DNA of 64,000 bases from Tachypleus tridentatus. Lineage: Eukaryota; Arthropoda; Merostomata; Xiphosura; Limulidae. The stretch covers positions 22,485,276 to 22,549,275 of the forward strand of contig NW_027467782.1 of the NCBI RefSeq assembly GCF_004210375.1, read 5' to 3'. The stretch's first letter is position 1; each line of letters opens with the position of its first letter. The position numbers and the translations under genes were made by a program. This document shows, in pieces, positions 1 to 11,860 of the stretch. A model generated the notes under the pieces. That model worked only from the letters and a program-made list of their open reading frames with translations. It made no database searches and was not told the origin of the DNA.

Positions 1-1365
1 CACATGAAAGTCTTTCTTGTACAAATTATTTCTGTGTGTGTTGGAGGAAATATATTGTATCACTAGGTAGAAAACTGGTTAGATGGTAGAAAGCATAGGT
101 GTAATAAATTAATTCAGTAAAACTGGGTTAATGTCACAAGCTCGGTGGTGGGTCTTTTTCTCTTTTGATTTACATCAATGGCATAGCTACTAGACGACCC
201 TGTTAAAATGGCATTAATTGTGACATTCTTTAAATTCTGACGACCACACACACATACAAATTAAATTAAACAGTATCGCATTTGGATAACGTGTGTCTGT
301 ACCTATAATTATTTTTCAGCAATATTATCCATGGATAATTTGAGTGAAATAAGATATACATTCCTTCTTTCTGTTGTACTAGTTATTTTAGATCGTGCAG
401 TTAATGTGTTGAACTGCATATTGGTAGGTGCAAAGTTACACTTATAACTCGACCAAACAATACGCTCCTTATTTTCAGTTGTGATCACGTTATAAGAGTA
501 CCAGTTTGTTAGATATATATCACTGTGTCGTTTTACGTTTAATTTGAAAATGTTATTTAATTTACATTGTGTGAACGTTAAAGTAAGCAATAGTTATGAC
601 AAGTTTGATTAAGTAATGGTTTATTAGTCATTTGTCGTGTAGTTCAATTGTTGTGAACTGAGATCAGGTTACTCAAATAATATTCTGAATTATTCTCATT
701 AATGTAATCGATTATTGATGAACCATATATTATCTGGTTGAGTGTAAAAGGTTCTAGGCCTCTTTTGGCCTATTGATAAGTATGTGTACAAAATGTGATA
801 AGAAGTTAGTAAAAAACAGATAGATATTGATGGTGAGTTCAGCCAGAAAGTGTGTATAGTGGTGACTTTTAAAATGTAATAACCGCAGGTTCTATTGTAA
901 TAACTACTATTTTAAAACAAATGGACCGTGCGTTGTATATTTATTATTAAACATTTATGACCAACAAGTCACAGTCATCTGTCATAAAACTCCTGTCCAC
1001 ATATTTATCCGCATACACATCTCACTTGCTCTTAGGAGACTCTGGTAGCTTTGGCGATCCTTGTTTTGTTGTTGCTAGAAAAAATGTGAGACCAAAACTA
1101 TAACTTAACGTAGCAATTTTGTTTCAGATAACAGTCAAGTACTAATTCAGAGCGTCTTCTCACGCATTTTTCACGCGCAATATTTACATGGATTAGACTT
1201 TGACTTCATGGCTTTTAACATAAAAATAAAATATATAATACATCAGAATATATCTCACAGAAACAAATAAACTAACAAAGAAAAAGACTGGATGGTATAA
1301 AACACAGTTTCTAGTTGTCTGTCAAGAAGTTCAGGTAATTTGGTAAAAACCACTGGAAAGTATAT
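1..1365. other. no gene recognised
   Basis: AT-rich non-coding DNA. The only open frames are short, low-complexity and match no family I recognise. I see no repeat head, TIR or convincing exon. Confidence 0.5.
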
Positions 1366-1640
1366 CTCACATAGTCACCAAGCGGGGTAATAGTCGAACG
1401 AATATTTCACATATAAACACAACAAAACAGAACCAATTCAGTAGAGTCACCACGTGGGGTAATAGTGGAAGGAATATTTCACATATAAACACAACAAAAC
1501 AGAACCTATTCATTAGAGTCACCACGTGGGGTAATAGTCGAAGGAATATTTCACATGTAAACACAACAATACACAACCTATTCGGTAGTCATGAGGGGGA
1601 TAATAGTTAAAGCAGTATTACACATAAACACGTACAATAA
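1366..1640. repeat. minisatellite, about 68 bp unit, four copies
   Basis: Four successive units each carry a 'gtcacca..gtggggtaatagt' core, then 'gaatatttcacat' and 'aaacacaacaaaacagaacc'. The last copy is the most diverged. The minus-strand open frame across it repeats the same residues every unit and simply reflects the period. Confidence 0.85.
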
Positions 1641-1778
1641 AAGAGGAAACACTGGTCATTGAAGATAATCTTGTAGTTTAAGGATAAATCCCTCTTTAAT
1701 CTCCTTTCTTCAACTCACAGTACAGCTTTTCTTTTGATAGTAGTTATCAAACACTGTTCGTAGTCAAGTGTAGATTAC

Positions 1779-2000
1779 ACAAAGTGAAACATGACGTCAT
1801 AACTGAAACTTGTCCAAATTTGAAACATTGTGATACAATTAGATGCAATTTCAAAGTATATTTGTATGAACTATAATTATATTTATGACAATTATAATTG
1901 GTATTTATTAGGTTAGGTTAGATTCATTGTTGTTTAATTAGACAAACTTGGTATCAATAAGCTTCATGAGGTCATGTTTAGTTTTGTTTCATTTCGTTCT
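1779..2000 (+). mobile_element. MITE-like element, copy A (222 bp)
   Basis: The left end reads 'gtgaaacatgacgtcat'. The right end, read in reverse complement, begins 'gaacgaaatgaaac' and leads to 'acatgacctcat', so the ends form imperfect terminal inverted repeats. A related 246 bp element lies at 48809-49054 in opposite orientation and shares most of the interior, including 'tctaacctaac' on one strand. There is no coding capacity. I did not resolve a clear target duplication. Confidence 0.65.
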
Positions 2001-2349
2001 GGCTTTGTAATTTGTTACTTGGTGTAAAAACGTCTGTTAAAAATTGTAAAATAATAGGTTATCCTTTTCCTTCAGAAAAATATATTATTCTAGTGGCCTT
2101 GCCTTTTTCCACAAATCTTTATTTCTGACTTCGTTATGGCAGCACTGATCCAAGGTCAGCATGTCATTGTATGATGATGAAACATAAGTGCTTGAACGAG
2201 TTTTCTTTAAGAAGCTATTTTGTGTTTGTGAAAATACTTTTGTTTGAAGTGCAAAAGATATACGATATAATTAATGATTAGTTGTCACCCTTATAATGGA
2301 TATGTGGCTCAATATCAGTAATAAATCTTATACTAGTAAAAATCTTTCT
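2001..2349. other. no gene recognised
   Basis: AT-rich spacer between the MITE and the decayed hAT element. Nothing else is seen. Confidence 0.4.
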
Positions 2350-2454
2350 AGGTTTAGGCCTAATAATAATTCATCAGCGTTATAGTCGCGTGCAAGCATT
2401 TCAATACAGGATTATGCATGGAGTACTGAAACAAGAAAGAAATGAAAGTATGGT

Positions 2455-3870
2455 GAAAGTTTTGTTCAATATGGTTTCACATGAACAGGTAATGAAGATG
2501 GACCTTATGGGTTGTGTGTTGAATATGGAACAGTATTGAGTAACAGTAGTTTGCATCCAGCTAAGTTAAAACGGCATCTAGAAACCAAACACTTCCAATT
2601 AAAAAATCCAACTTCCTAGTATTTCAAAAGAAAGTGTTTGCAATTAAATACAAGTAAAGCTACATTTCGTTCGTTTGTCCATTAGGACAACAGAGTTTCT
2701 CTTATTGCTTCATGTCTTGTTAATTACCGTATTGAAAAGCAAATGAAACTCATACAATTGCTAAAGATTCGATAAAACCATGTGCAAAAGATTTGGTAGA
2801 GTGCACGATTGATGAGAAATTTCTTAAAAATATTAACTCTGTGCCCCTTTCTGACAACTCGATTTCTCGAAAAATCAAAGATATGTCAGCAAATTACTTA
2901 ACGGAGTTAATAAGGCGAGTAAAAGCGAGACCAACTTTATCGCTTCAGATGGATGAATCAACAGATGTCGCAGGTTATGCGATGCTGATTGTGTTTGTTC
3001 GCTATATTCATGAAGCTAATTTTGAAAAAGACATGCTAATTGCAAACTTTTGCCTACTCAAACAACAGGCGAAGAAATATTTAAACTGATCGATATATTT
3101 ATGGAAGAACATGATATTCAATGGCAGCTTTGATCAAGTATTTGCAAAAATGGGGCTGCAGCTATGATTGAAAAATTTTCATGCACAGTGGCACACATAA
3201 AAAAAGAAAAACGCTGACATCCAGAGTATCCACTGCTGTCTTCATAGTCATGTACTTGCAACGAAACGAATGCCAGAAGACTTGAAAGAGGTATTGGAGA
3301 TGTCCTAAAAATAGTTAATTTTATAAAATGAAGACCGTTCAATGTGAGGATTTTCAGTTTAGTCTTTAAGGATATGGGAAGTTTGTATAAAAATTTGCTG
3401 TTTCATACTGAAGTCCGATGGCTTTGTCGGAGCAAAGTGCTTGCTCTGTTTTACGAATTGCGTGAGGAGATAGATTTCTTTTTATCTGAATGTCATTTTG
3501 AACTTGCATACAAATTAAGAGACAAATGCTGGGTGCAGAAAGTGGCTTACCTTTAGGATGAATTTGCCTGTCTAAATGAAATGAATGTTACAATGCATGG
3601 TACCAGGGTAACGTACTTCAAAGTTCAGAGTAAAATGAAAGTGCTTCAACGTTAGCTAAACTTTGGGGTGAATGTATACTTACGGAAGAACTTGATTGCT
3701 TCGAAAATCTCAGTTTGTTTTTTAATTATGAATGAAAGTTCTTTAAGTGAAGATACAAAAGTTTCAGTCTTGCAGCACGTATCTGATTTGTGTACAACTG
3801 TTGAGGAGTACTTTCCCTCTAATTTAAAAAAAGATATTGTGAATTCAAAATCCCTTTGTTGACTCTGCAA
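2455..3870 (+). pseudogene. hAT transposase, ZBED5-like, multiply broken
   Basis: Fragments in different frames follow the order of the ZBED5/SCAND3-like transposases. First comes a BED-finger remnant around 2560-2600 ('AKLKRHLETKH'). A segment at 2793-3080 contains 'LSLQMDESTDVAGYAML', the usual first-catalytic-Asp neighbourhood. A block at 3344-3556 matches the 'HTEVRWL' region, and a further piece lies at 3668-3862. Frameshifts and stops separate all of these, and the C-terminal hATC block is only faintly traceable beyond the SINE at 4100-4350. It is much older than the relative at 31143-32924. It cannot encode a transposase. Confidence 0.75.
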
Positions 3871-3932
3871 ATACCAATTATTGTCTTTGAAAGAGAAAAA
3901 AAAACAGCTTTTAGAAATTTCAACTGCGTGTA

Positions 3933-4053
3933 TATGTTTTTTTCTTATAGCAAAGCCATATCGGGCTATCTGCTGAGCCCACCGAGGGGAATCGAACCCC
4001 TGATTTTAGCGTTGTAAATTCATAGACTTACCGCTGTACTAGCGGGGGACGAA
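3933..4053 (-). repeat. tRNA-related SINE, second family
   Basis: The segment contains 'gggctatctgctgagccc', then 'accgaggggaatcgaacccc' and an A-box-like 'taccgctgtactagcggggg'. Read in reverse complement this gives the order A box, B box, body of a tRNA-derived SINE. Related pieces lie at 38515-38592, 41252-41330, 55530-55645 and 59205-59320. It interrupts the decayed hAT. Confidence 0.7.
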
Positions 4054-4593
4054 ATTTCAACTCATTACACCCTAAACTCAAAATTTCAGCAGAAAGAAAT
4101 TACACAATTTTGGATTCAAATGGCCATGGAATACATTGAAATAAGTGACAGAGCTTTGAAAATTTTAACGCATTTTTCAACAACATATCTTTGAGAGCAA
4201 ACATTTTCACTGTATACAGCTACAAAAACCAAATTTAGAAACAGGCTAAATACTGAAGATGATCTGCGCTTACAGGTAACAGCCATAACTCCAAATATTG
4301 AACTACTTTGTGAACAAAATCGAGCCAGTCGGAGCCACTTATAAATAAATAAATACACTGTACTTTTACTGATATAAAATTTGCAAGCAAATATTTTTGA
4401 CCAAGTAAGTAGAAGTAAAATATTTTCTTTAAATAGTGATATTTTTAATAAATTTATATTCTAAAAGCTAGTGATCGATTGTTTCTATTTTTAGTGTATC
4501 TTTTTTTATTAATGCTCCGAAATGTTTTTTTTTTTTTCTGATGTGAAACTCCGCAGGCCTAAACGTTTGGGAATCCCTGTCCTAAGACGTAAG

Positions 4594-4627
<34 letters not shown>
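4594..4627. repeat. (AT)n microsatellite
   Basis: An uninterrupted AT dinucleotide run immediately right of the decayed hAT terminus. Confidence 0.9.
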
Positions 4628-4628
<1 letters not shown>

Positions 4629-4953
4629 CTTCTGGTACAAGCAATAACATATACAGCATACAAAATTATTACGAAAGTTTTGTTTTACAAATACTTCAAA
4701 AGTATAGTTTGATTTAGATGAAATTTGTACATATTAACTGTCATATTATCATACTGTGCATTTCTCATCATATTCCACTAACAAATAAGAAAGTTATAAG
4801 AGCTTCCTAAGATGTTATGAATTCCACAGTGCCATATTATTAAGCAAGCCCCTGACAAATGAGTCTACATAACAAAAATATATCTCTGATATAGGAAAAT
4901 ATCTGTATATCACATATAGAAATAATAGAAAAGAGCTTCTGGTATCCTCACTG

Positions 4954-5155
4954 TTACGCCAAATATACTCGCTCTTTCAGCCGTGGGGGCATTATAATGT
5001 GAAGGTCAATCCCACTGTTCGTTGATCAAATAGTAGTCCAAGAGTTGGCGGTAGGTGGTGATGACTAGGTGCCTTCCCTCTAGCTTTACACTGCTAAATT
5101 ATGGACGGATATCGTAGATAGCCCTCGAGTAGCGAAATTCTAAAAAACAAACTAA
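4954..5155 (+). repeat. SINE, main tRNA-headed family, 5'-truncated
   Basis: It starts inside the family ('cgccaaatatactcgc') and continues through 'ggtcaatcccactgttcgtt', 'ttccctctag', 'acactgctaaatta' and 'gatagccctcgagtagc'. The tRNA-like head is missing. Confidence 0.85.
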
Positions 5156-5679
5156 AGACCAAAAGTTTGTGGTATAGACAAAAACATATGTAAGCAGCCT
5201 TTTAACGCTGAACTAGATGTATATATTATAACCATAAATGTTTAAGCCATAAACATATATATATGTATGTATATAGACACACACACACATAATAGTCTCT
5301 GGTATACAGAAGTTTATTCATATTACCCTCTAGTGGTATAGGGAAGAACACAGATACATATATATATATATATACTAGCCAGTGATGAATGTGTGTGTGT
5401 TTTAACATTCATCCCTCAGCATATGTTAACTGCAATTCGCCCGACAGTATACATGGTTTGTATCAAATACAACAGCCCTGAAACAGGACACACTTTTAAG
5501 TTCATATGAATTTTTCGTTTAATAAGTTAAATGGGTCAGTTATTACCTTCTACAAAGCGTAATATTGAATTATCATCTAATGAAGTGATTACAGATTAAA
5601 TAAAAGATGAAAGAGGCACGTTACCTTGTATTGTGTTTTCATACGATTAACAGTTTTCGTTCCTCAACAGCTAGTACTG

Positions 5680-5840
5680 AATAACAAAGAGTCATACCTG
5701 AGTAATAACAAACGGTCATTTTAATTTAAGTAATAACAAAGTCACCTTCTAATATTAGTAATAACAAAGTCACCTTCCAATATTAGTAACACCAAATTTT
5801 CGTGTCTTAATATAAGTAATAACAAACTGTCATCTCCTAA
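5680..5840. repeat. short tandem array, unit about 37 bp
   Basis: About five imperfect units with 'taagtaataacaaa' followed by 'gtcaccttctaatatt' or close variants. Confidence 0.75.
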
Positions 5841-6425
5841 TGTTAAGGTTTGTGAAATATAGTTATGATTTTGTTTTGCTTTTTTATTTCTGTCACTGCG
5901 AGTGCTCCACATTGAATAATACGATTGTGCTACTTTATATTACAGCTCACGTACTACCACGTGGTAACATGTACATCTTTCGCGCCTTCACTTATATCCT
6001 CAATGGAAACTTCCATGCTTATCAGTAGCAACCAATGAGAAACTCGATCGTTACTCCACTAGCGATCCCAGACAGCAAAATGGGAACTGTCGTTAAACAC
6101 AAAGTAAATGAAAACCTCAAAGTTGAATAACGTGCCGGTGAGAAAGACTTACCAAGTTTAGATGAGTAGACACTCTGAAGACACGTTTTGTTTTGCTCGT
6201 TGTAGACAACTTATATTTAACAATTGACAAAATCGGAGAGACTTCACTCATTTTTTTTTTTTTTTTATGTGTACAGTTACTTTGTTTTAGTAAATATAAC
6301 TGTCTTTCAAAATTTTATCACGTGCTTTATATTGATCGCTGGACATCAGTCGTTTCGCTCCTGTACAAGTCATAATACTGAACTCGATTTTCAGCACTTT
6401 CACAAAACATTTGAGTTTATTCTCA
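5841..6425. other. no gene recognised
   Basis: Spacer containing a T15 run near 6250. Two short overlapping open frames at 6193-6445 read across that run and look non-coding. Confidence 0.4.
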
Positions 6426-6800
6426 AAAGAACTAAGAAGTGTTGATACCAGTTTGTTCCATTATTAATTGTATAAGAACTAAGAAGTGTTTACACCAGTT
6501 TCTTTCGTTATTAGTTGAATAAGAACTAAGAAGTATTTATACCAGTTTGTTTCATTATTAGTTGTATAAGAACTAAGAAGTATTTATACCAGTTTCTTTC
6601 GTTATTGGTTGTATAAGAACTAAGAAGTGTTTATACCAGTTTGTTTCATTATTAGCAGTATAAAACAAGAAGTGTTTATACCAGTTTGTTTCAATGTTAG
6701 CAGTATAAAAACAAGGAGTGTTTATACCAGTTTGTTTCAATGTTAGCAGTATGAAAACAAGAAGTGTTTATACCAGTTTGTTTCATTATTAGCAGTATCA
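6426..6800. repeat. minisatellite, unit about 57 bp, seven to eight copies
   Basis: Units read 'aagaactaagaagtgttta' followed by 'taccagtttgtttcattatt'. The later units replace 'agttgtat' with 'agcagtat', so the array contains two sub-variants in two blocks. Confidence 0.9.
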
Positions 6801-7807
6801 TAGACTTCGGAATTAAGTTATTTTTGAAGAGTAACATTAAACAGGTGAGTGACTTTTAAGTATTTTGTTTTAACATGTTTTTATATTTTAAATCATAAGT
6901 AAACGATTCTCTCTTATCTAATTATTAAAACGTTGGTACTAAATAATTTAACATTTTTTTTTCTTTAAAACAAGACGTTTAATAACCATTATTCCACCTT
7001 AGAATATTTTAAGTGTCTTGAAATCGATAAATTAGAATATAACTGAAACATCCATGCACCATAGTTAATTTTAAAATGTTTCTTGATGTAATAATTTTAA
7101 ATACTTAACCAGGGGGCTGCTTTTTTTAAAATAAAAACGCTTAAATAATATCTTCTCATCACAACACTATTTTGAATCTGAAATAAAAATAAAGTAAAAA
7201 ATAGTAACTGTGATCTATTTCAATACGTAAATTTTGTATCAGTTTTGATATTTGGAAGTTTTGGAACGTTACTTTGTTAGAGTTGAGAATGTACTTGTTT
7301 TTTTGTTGGAATTGTACGTTAGACCATATATCTAGAGTTTGTGTTATACCTGAGATGATATAGCTAGAGTTACATTGTGATTCTTTCCACAAGATATACC
7401 TCATTTTCCCTGTCTATACAGCTTGCTCTTTCAAATGCTTACTTTTATTGATTTATATAAATGTTTTAGATCGCACTAGTATCTATAGCGTAGATTAGAT
7501 CATGAACAACTATTTAATAATTAGCACCCTTTATGGTTGTTTATTTCACAGTGAACGAGTTTTGTTTTCATATTTATTTATTTGCCTTATGAGCAAGGAA
7601 TAGATATCCTAAGGAAACTGTCATAGTATATGCAATTTCAAACTGTGACTTACAATTTTAAATTGTTTATAGTCCGAAACATACCAAAATATTCTTAAAT
7701 ACTGTTTTTTACGTGACCATCCTCGAATAAAAAATAATTATTTTTAGTTGTTTGATAATACGTTTTTTTTTTATTTATATGTTTATCACCTCTTCTGATT
7801 CGTTAGT
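6801..7807. other. no gene recognised
   Basis: AT-rich DNA upstream of the first visible SLC6 exon. I looked for the preceding TM7/TM8 exon here and did not find it. Confidence 0.4.
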
Positions 7808-8092
7808 CGGCCCGACATAGCCAGATGGTTAAGGCACTCGACTCGTAATCTGAGGGTCGCGAGTTCGAATCCCGGTCGACACCAAACATGCTCGCCCTTT
7901 CAGCTACGGATACGTTATAATGTGACGGTCAATCCCACTATTCATTGTTAAAAGAGTAGCCCAAGAGATGGCGGTGGGTGGTGATGACTAGTTGCTTTCC
8001 CTCTAGCCTTACACTGCTAAATTAGAAACGGCTAGCACAGATAGCCCTCGAGTAGCTTTAGGCGAAATTCAAAACAAACAAACAAGAAATTT
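7808..8092 (+). repeat. SINE, main family, full length
   Basis: A complete copy. The tRNA-like head runs from 'cggcccgacatagccag', with B-box 'gagttcgaatcc'. The conserved body follows ('ggtcaatcccactattc', 'ttccctctag', 'gatagccctcgagtagc'), with tail 'aaacaaacaaac'. It lies just upstream of the SLC6 exon, in the same orientation. Confidence 0.93.
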
Positions 8093-8360
8093 CAAAATAC
8101 AATTTTTCAATGATTCATAGAAATAAACTTCTATATTAGAAACTCATAACTTTAAACGTACTATCACGCAAGATGAAGTATTACGTTATCAAACTAAATA
8201 ATAACACGTATGTTTGAAACTTTATTATATAAAACATTAATTCATTAAATATATATACGTATACAATTTATATAGATCTGTCTAACTATGTTATTTTGTT
8301 ACTTTGATCTGCATGTTATGACGACATGTGTACTGATATTGGTCTTTTTGTTTTTCATAG

Positions 8361-8492
8361 TTCTGCACCGTCGAAGCTCTGATAACAGGAATTGTGGACG
8401 AATGGGCGTCTGTATTGAGACCACGAAGGAAATTATTTACTATAGGAATGGTTATCGTATTGTACCAGTTAGGTTTATCAATGGTCACTGAG
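8361..8492 (+). CDS. SLC6 neurotransmitter transporter, exon after TM8
   Basis: This is a 132 nt exon, exactly 44 codons, with acceptor 'tttttcatag' and donor 'gtatgt'. It encodes a segment starting 'FCTVEALITGIVDEW' and ending 'LGLSMVTE'. SLC6 transporters carry this stretch directly after the 'LGIDSQF' of TM8: a short loop with the E-x-(I/L) motif and then TM9. The exon is phase 0 at both ends and joins in frame to 18298-18400, across an intron filled with LINEs. Upstream exons (TM1-TM8) are not in the window, so the gene starts before base 1 or lies behind a very long intron. A damaged paralogue of this exon is at 28714. Family assignment is by recognised motifs. Substrate (GABA, glycine, betaine or other) cannot be decided. 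Confidence 0.9.
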
Positions 8493-8775
8493 GTATGTTC
8501 CATAATATTAAAAATCAATAAACGAGTAAAACGAAAAACCACAGTTGTCACAGTGTGGCTGTTATAGTAAGAATTTGGTAATAACAATTGTAAAAGCATG
8601 GTTGTTATTATGAGAAGTTAACATAAGTTTCAGGGACAATAAAGGATATATTGGTCCATCTCAGCTGTGCCACCCTGTAAGCCAAACTAATACTATTAAA
8701 AACAATTAGTCATCACATGTCATTCATATATGTATCAAGTTTCTTTAAAACTCACTCAAATTTATTAACATATCT

Positions 8776-9381
8776 TCATATGCACTGGAAAATAAAGTTC
8801 TCATCTTTTATATTTCCTAAATCTATATTTGTGTCACCAAGTTCTATAATTCTCACTATTAAGTATGAAAAATGTTGATGCATCAACATTATAAATCCTT
8901 TTACAATCTTAAATATTTGAATCAGATCGCCTCTAACTCTTGAGAGACAAACGTTTAAGGATCTTAATCTCTCCTCAAATGACAACCCCTCCATCCCAGG
9001 CACCATTTTAGTTACCCTCTTCTGAATCATTTCCAACAATTCCATGGCTTTCCTAGGGTAAGGAGCTGAAGACTGAACACAATACTAATGCAGTCTAACC
9101 AGTGACCTACACAATGAAATTATAACATATTTATACTTGTATTCAATATTTTTGTAGATACAAATTAAAATCCTATTTGCCCTACCAATATTAGCAACAG
9201 CACGCTGCTTGGATTGCTTAAAAGACTGAGCAGCCATTACAACAAGATCATTTTCTTTCATGACATTGTTAAAATTATTCCCATCCAAATTATTCTTATA
9301 ATTCAAATTATTATCACCCACATACAATATTTTGCATTTATCATAAGTAAAACCCATCTGCCATTTATTCACCCAACTCAT
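8776..9381 (-). pseudogene. LINE ORF2 C-terminal region (CR1/L2-like)
   Basis: Two open pieces are 9381-9085, with 'WQMGFTYDKCKILYVG' and 'CRSLVRLH', and 9045-8776, with 'MIQKRVTKMVPGMEGLSFEE' and 'RVRGDLIQIFKI'. Both are standard for the region after the RT thumb in CR1/L2 elements. A one-codon-scale frameshift and a stop separate them. Confidence 0.8.
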
Positions 9382-9399
9382 TATGTGAGCTAACTATTT

Positions 9400-10300
9400 T
9401 TATAAAGTAGCAGCATCCTCTTCACAGCCAGCAACACCCAGGACCTTGGTGTCATCTGCAAGCATAAATAATTTATTGACTTTCTTCATCAATGTTATTT
9501 ACGTAAGTCAAAAAGAGTAAAGGTACTAAGACTGATCCCTGAGGTACACCTCTTGCAACATTAATCTAGTTCAACTGAACTTCATTTATATAAAACCTCT
9601 GCTTTTGAATCCAGCCACTGTTCTATACAGTTACTTAACTTAACCTAAGCTCGTGCAGAGATAAGTTTCTTTACAAACCTTTTATGTGGCACTTTGTTTG
9701 TTTAAAATTAAGCACAAAGCTACACAACGGGCTACCTGTGCTCTGCCCACCACAGGCATTGAAACCCAATTTATAGTGGTGTGAGACAAGAGACACACTG
9801 CTTTGCCACTGTGGGGCATGGCACTTTGTAAAATGCTTTTTGAAAATCCATATATATCACACCTACACCCTTACCCTTATCTACATGTGCAGTAATATTT
9901 TTAAAAGATGCAAAAAGGATTTGTAAGGCAATATTTTTCCTTAGTGAAACTATGTTGCTATCCAATAAAATTATAAACTTGTTAAATGACTTTGCAAAGT
10001 ATCTTTTATCGGACATTCCAAATTTTTTCTCACAAATGAGGTAAGACTGACAGGCCTTTAATTACTTGGACAACTTCTATTACCTCTCTTGAGGATAGGA
10101 GTCAGATTAACCAATTTCCAATCACTTGGTACTTGTACATTATTCAAGGGCTTAAAATCTTGTTGCAAGTGATCACATGACCTTGTTTAAAACCCTTGGT
10201 GAAGTATTATCTATTACAGGAGCCTTAGCATTCTTTAAATATCCCATTTTTTTAACCAGCTCAGAATTAAGGCAGCCATCTTCTTTGATCTCGTTTCCAT
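9400..10300 (-). pseudogene. LINE reverse transcriptase core remnant (CR1/L2-like)
   Basis: Visible motifs on the minus strand are 'VPSDWKLVNLTPILKRGN', 'RPVSLTSF', 'VGVIYMDFQKAFYKVP' (the 'LDFSKAFDxVPH' block) and, in another frame, 'LADDTKVLGV', which carries the catalytic ADD. Frame changes occur between all of these, and a SINE fragment lies between the second and third. It is non-functional. Confidence 0.75.
9687..9825 (-). repeat. tRNA-related SINE, third family, fragment
   Basis: The segment runs 'gtttgtttaaaattaagcac', 'aaagctacac', 'gggctacctgtgctctgccc' and 'cattgaaaccc'. Relatives occur at 55672-55760 and probably 36270-36395. It interrupts the decayed LINE. Confidence 0.65.
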
Positions 10301-10789
10301 TTATCAACTGTTCAAGATGTTAAATACAGCTTAAGTCTTCATTAGTAAAAACTGAAGCAAAATCAGAATCTAATAATCTAGGCATTTCATGATCATCAGA
10401 TACGAGCCTTCCTTCATCATTTCTCATGGGTCTTATCTCCATAATGTTTACCCATAATGTACTTTAAAAAGTTCTCACTGTTTATTTTTATGTTAAGCCA
10501 AATTTTTGTTATAGACATTTTTTTGGATATTATAATTTCTTTTTTGACCAACTTTCTTGATTTTCTATAATCTTTCACAATACCAGTCAATTTAAATTTC
10601 TTTAGTGTGTGGTACTTTTCTTTGATTCTATCTCTTATTCCCTTTGTGAACCAACCTGTTTTTTTTACTTCCAGATCCCATTTTGTTTCTGTAAGGAATA
10701 TGTTTATCTTGAATCTTTAAAAAATTATCTTTAAACATTTTCCACAACTGATTAGTGCCTTAAAATAACTCAGCTGTCCAATTCAGAAC

Positions 10790-11400
10790 ACATCTCTTTT
10801 AAATTTGCTTTTTTTAAAATTTGGAATCAAAATATCATTATTTCCAATTTCCAAATGCAGCTAAATATCAACTATAATACAGAAATGATCACTTGTACCT
10901 AGGTGCTTCCTAGTTTACACCCTCTTAACCATTTCTATATTAGAATTTAACAATAAATCTAAGATAGCATTATTTACAGTAGATTCCTTGACCACTTGTT
11001 GAGAAATCCATCTTGAAAAGTTTTCAGAAAGCTTTCTCCCTCATGGTTCGAGGGATTTTGATTTCCCAATCATTATGTCTGCACTTAAATTACCCTTAAT
11101 TATGATTTCATTAACAACTGAGATCTTCATCTTATTACAAAGTTTCTTCCTGATTTCATCAGTTCCATCTGGTGATTTGTAACAACAGGGATAAAAGCTT
11201 TATCCCTTGCTATCCACTAACAGAAACTCAATCTCCTTGCTATTATCCTTAATATTCTCAACTTCAACAGTATGTAACTCACACTTCACATATACAGCCA
11301 CTCCTTCCCCTTTCTTTAATACTCTGTCCCTATTAAATATCCTATAATCATGTATTCATTTACATTTAACCATGTTTCAATTATTCTAAATCTTTTATTT
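10790..11400 (-). pseudogene. LINE endonuclease domain remnant (CR1/L2-like)
   Basis: Translation of the minus strand shows 'GEGVAVYVK' (the usual 'GGGVALYVK' block), 'SPDGTDEI', a later 'NNAILDLLLN' and 'LGTSDHFCIIV', the SDH motif of apurinic-like endonucleases. Several stops lie between these blocks. The order and spacing fit a CR1/L2-clade endonuclease. Confidence 0.7.
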
Positions 11401-11860
11401 TTACCAGTGCCCTAAAGTCTTATATTTCTTATACTTCTAGCATTACTATAATAACAATTAAGCCTACTCTTGTAACTTGTAATGATTTCCAATGTTAAAT
11501 TTTCCTGTACATCTTAGTTTTGTTTTATTTAGTTTATTTTTACCCTTTATTAAATAGTCCTAGTTTAAAACTTCCCTTTCAGCTGAGTTAATAGCTTATA
11601 GACGCGTATTAAAATGCTAATTCGATTTGTCAATTGATACCGCCAAAATTAATTTGAGAAATTCTCAACTTCCTCGTACATGAAGAGAGTTTGCGAGAGT
11701 GAGGCAAATAAGACGTATTCTTTCTACGTGAGAAAAGGTAAAAAACTTTGAATAGATAGGCTTACCGAACCAACACAGTTGAAGAATATATATCGCGTTA
11801 GAAGTGCGTTAGGCCACAGAGACCAAATACTACAGGCGGGGACCACCGGAGGAATCAGAA

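Larger units (their letters stand above)
2350..4582 (+). mobile_element. decayed hAT (ZBED5/SCAND3-like) DNA transposon
   Basis: This stretch holds the remains of a hAT transposase and ends on the right with 'gggaatccctg', which matches the hAT terminus of the better preserved element at 33181-33191. The left terminus is no longer recognisable, so the start is approximate. A tRNA-like SINE is inserted at 3933-4053. Confidence 0.65.
8640..11530 (-). mobile_element. CR1/L2-like LINE, decayed, minus strand
   Basis: Fragments of one non-LTR retrotransposon ORF2 in the correct order on the minus strand: endonuclease about 11400-10790, reverse transcriptase about 10300-9400, and the C-terminal part 9381-8776. 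Frameshifts and stops occur throughout. A tRNA-related SINE fragment interrupts it at 9687-9825. It lies antisense in the big SLC6 intron. No ORF1 was recognised and the 3' end is approximate. Confidence 0.8.

Noticed and set aside
1367-1576. 69-codon minus-strand frame with repeating hydrophobic motifs
   Set aside because: It is produced by a 68 bp minisatellite. Residue periodicity equals the DNA period.
7808-7885. tRNA gene candidate (A and B boxes at SINE heads, here and in the other SINE copies)
   Set aside because: The head continues into a conserved non-tRNA body and a caaa-type tail, and the same unit recurs about 17 times. The acceptor stems are not paired well enough for a functional tRNA.
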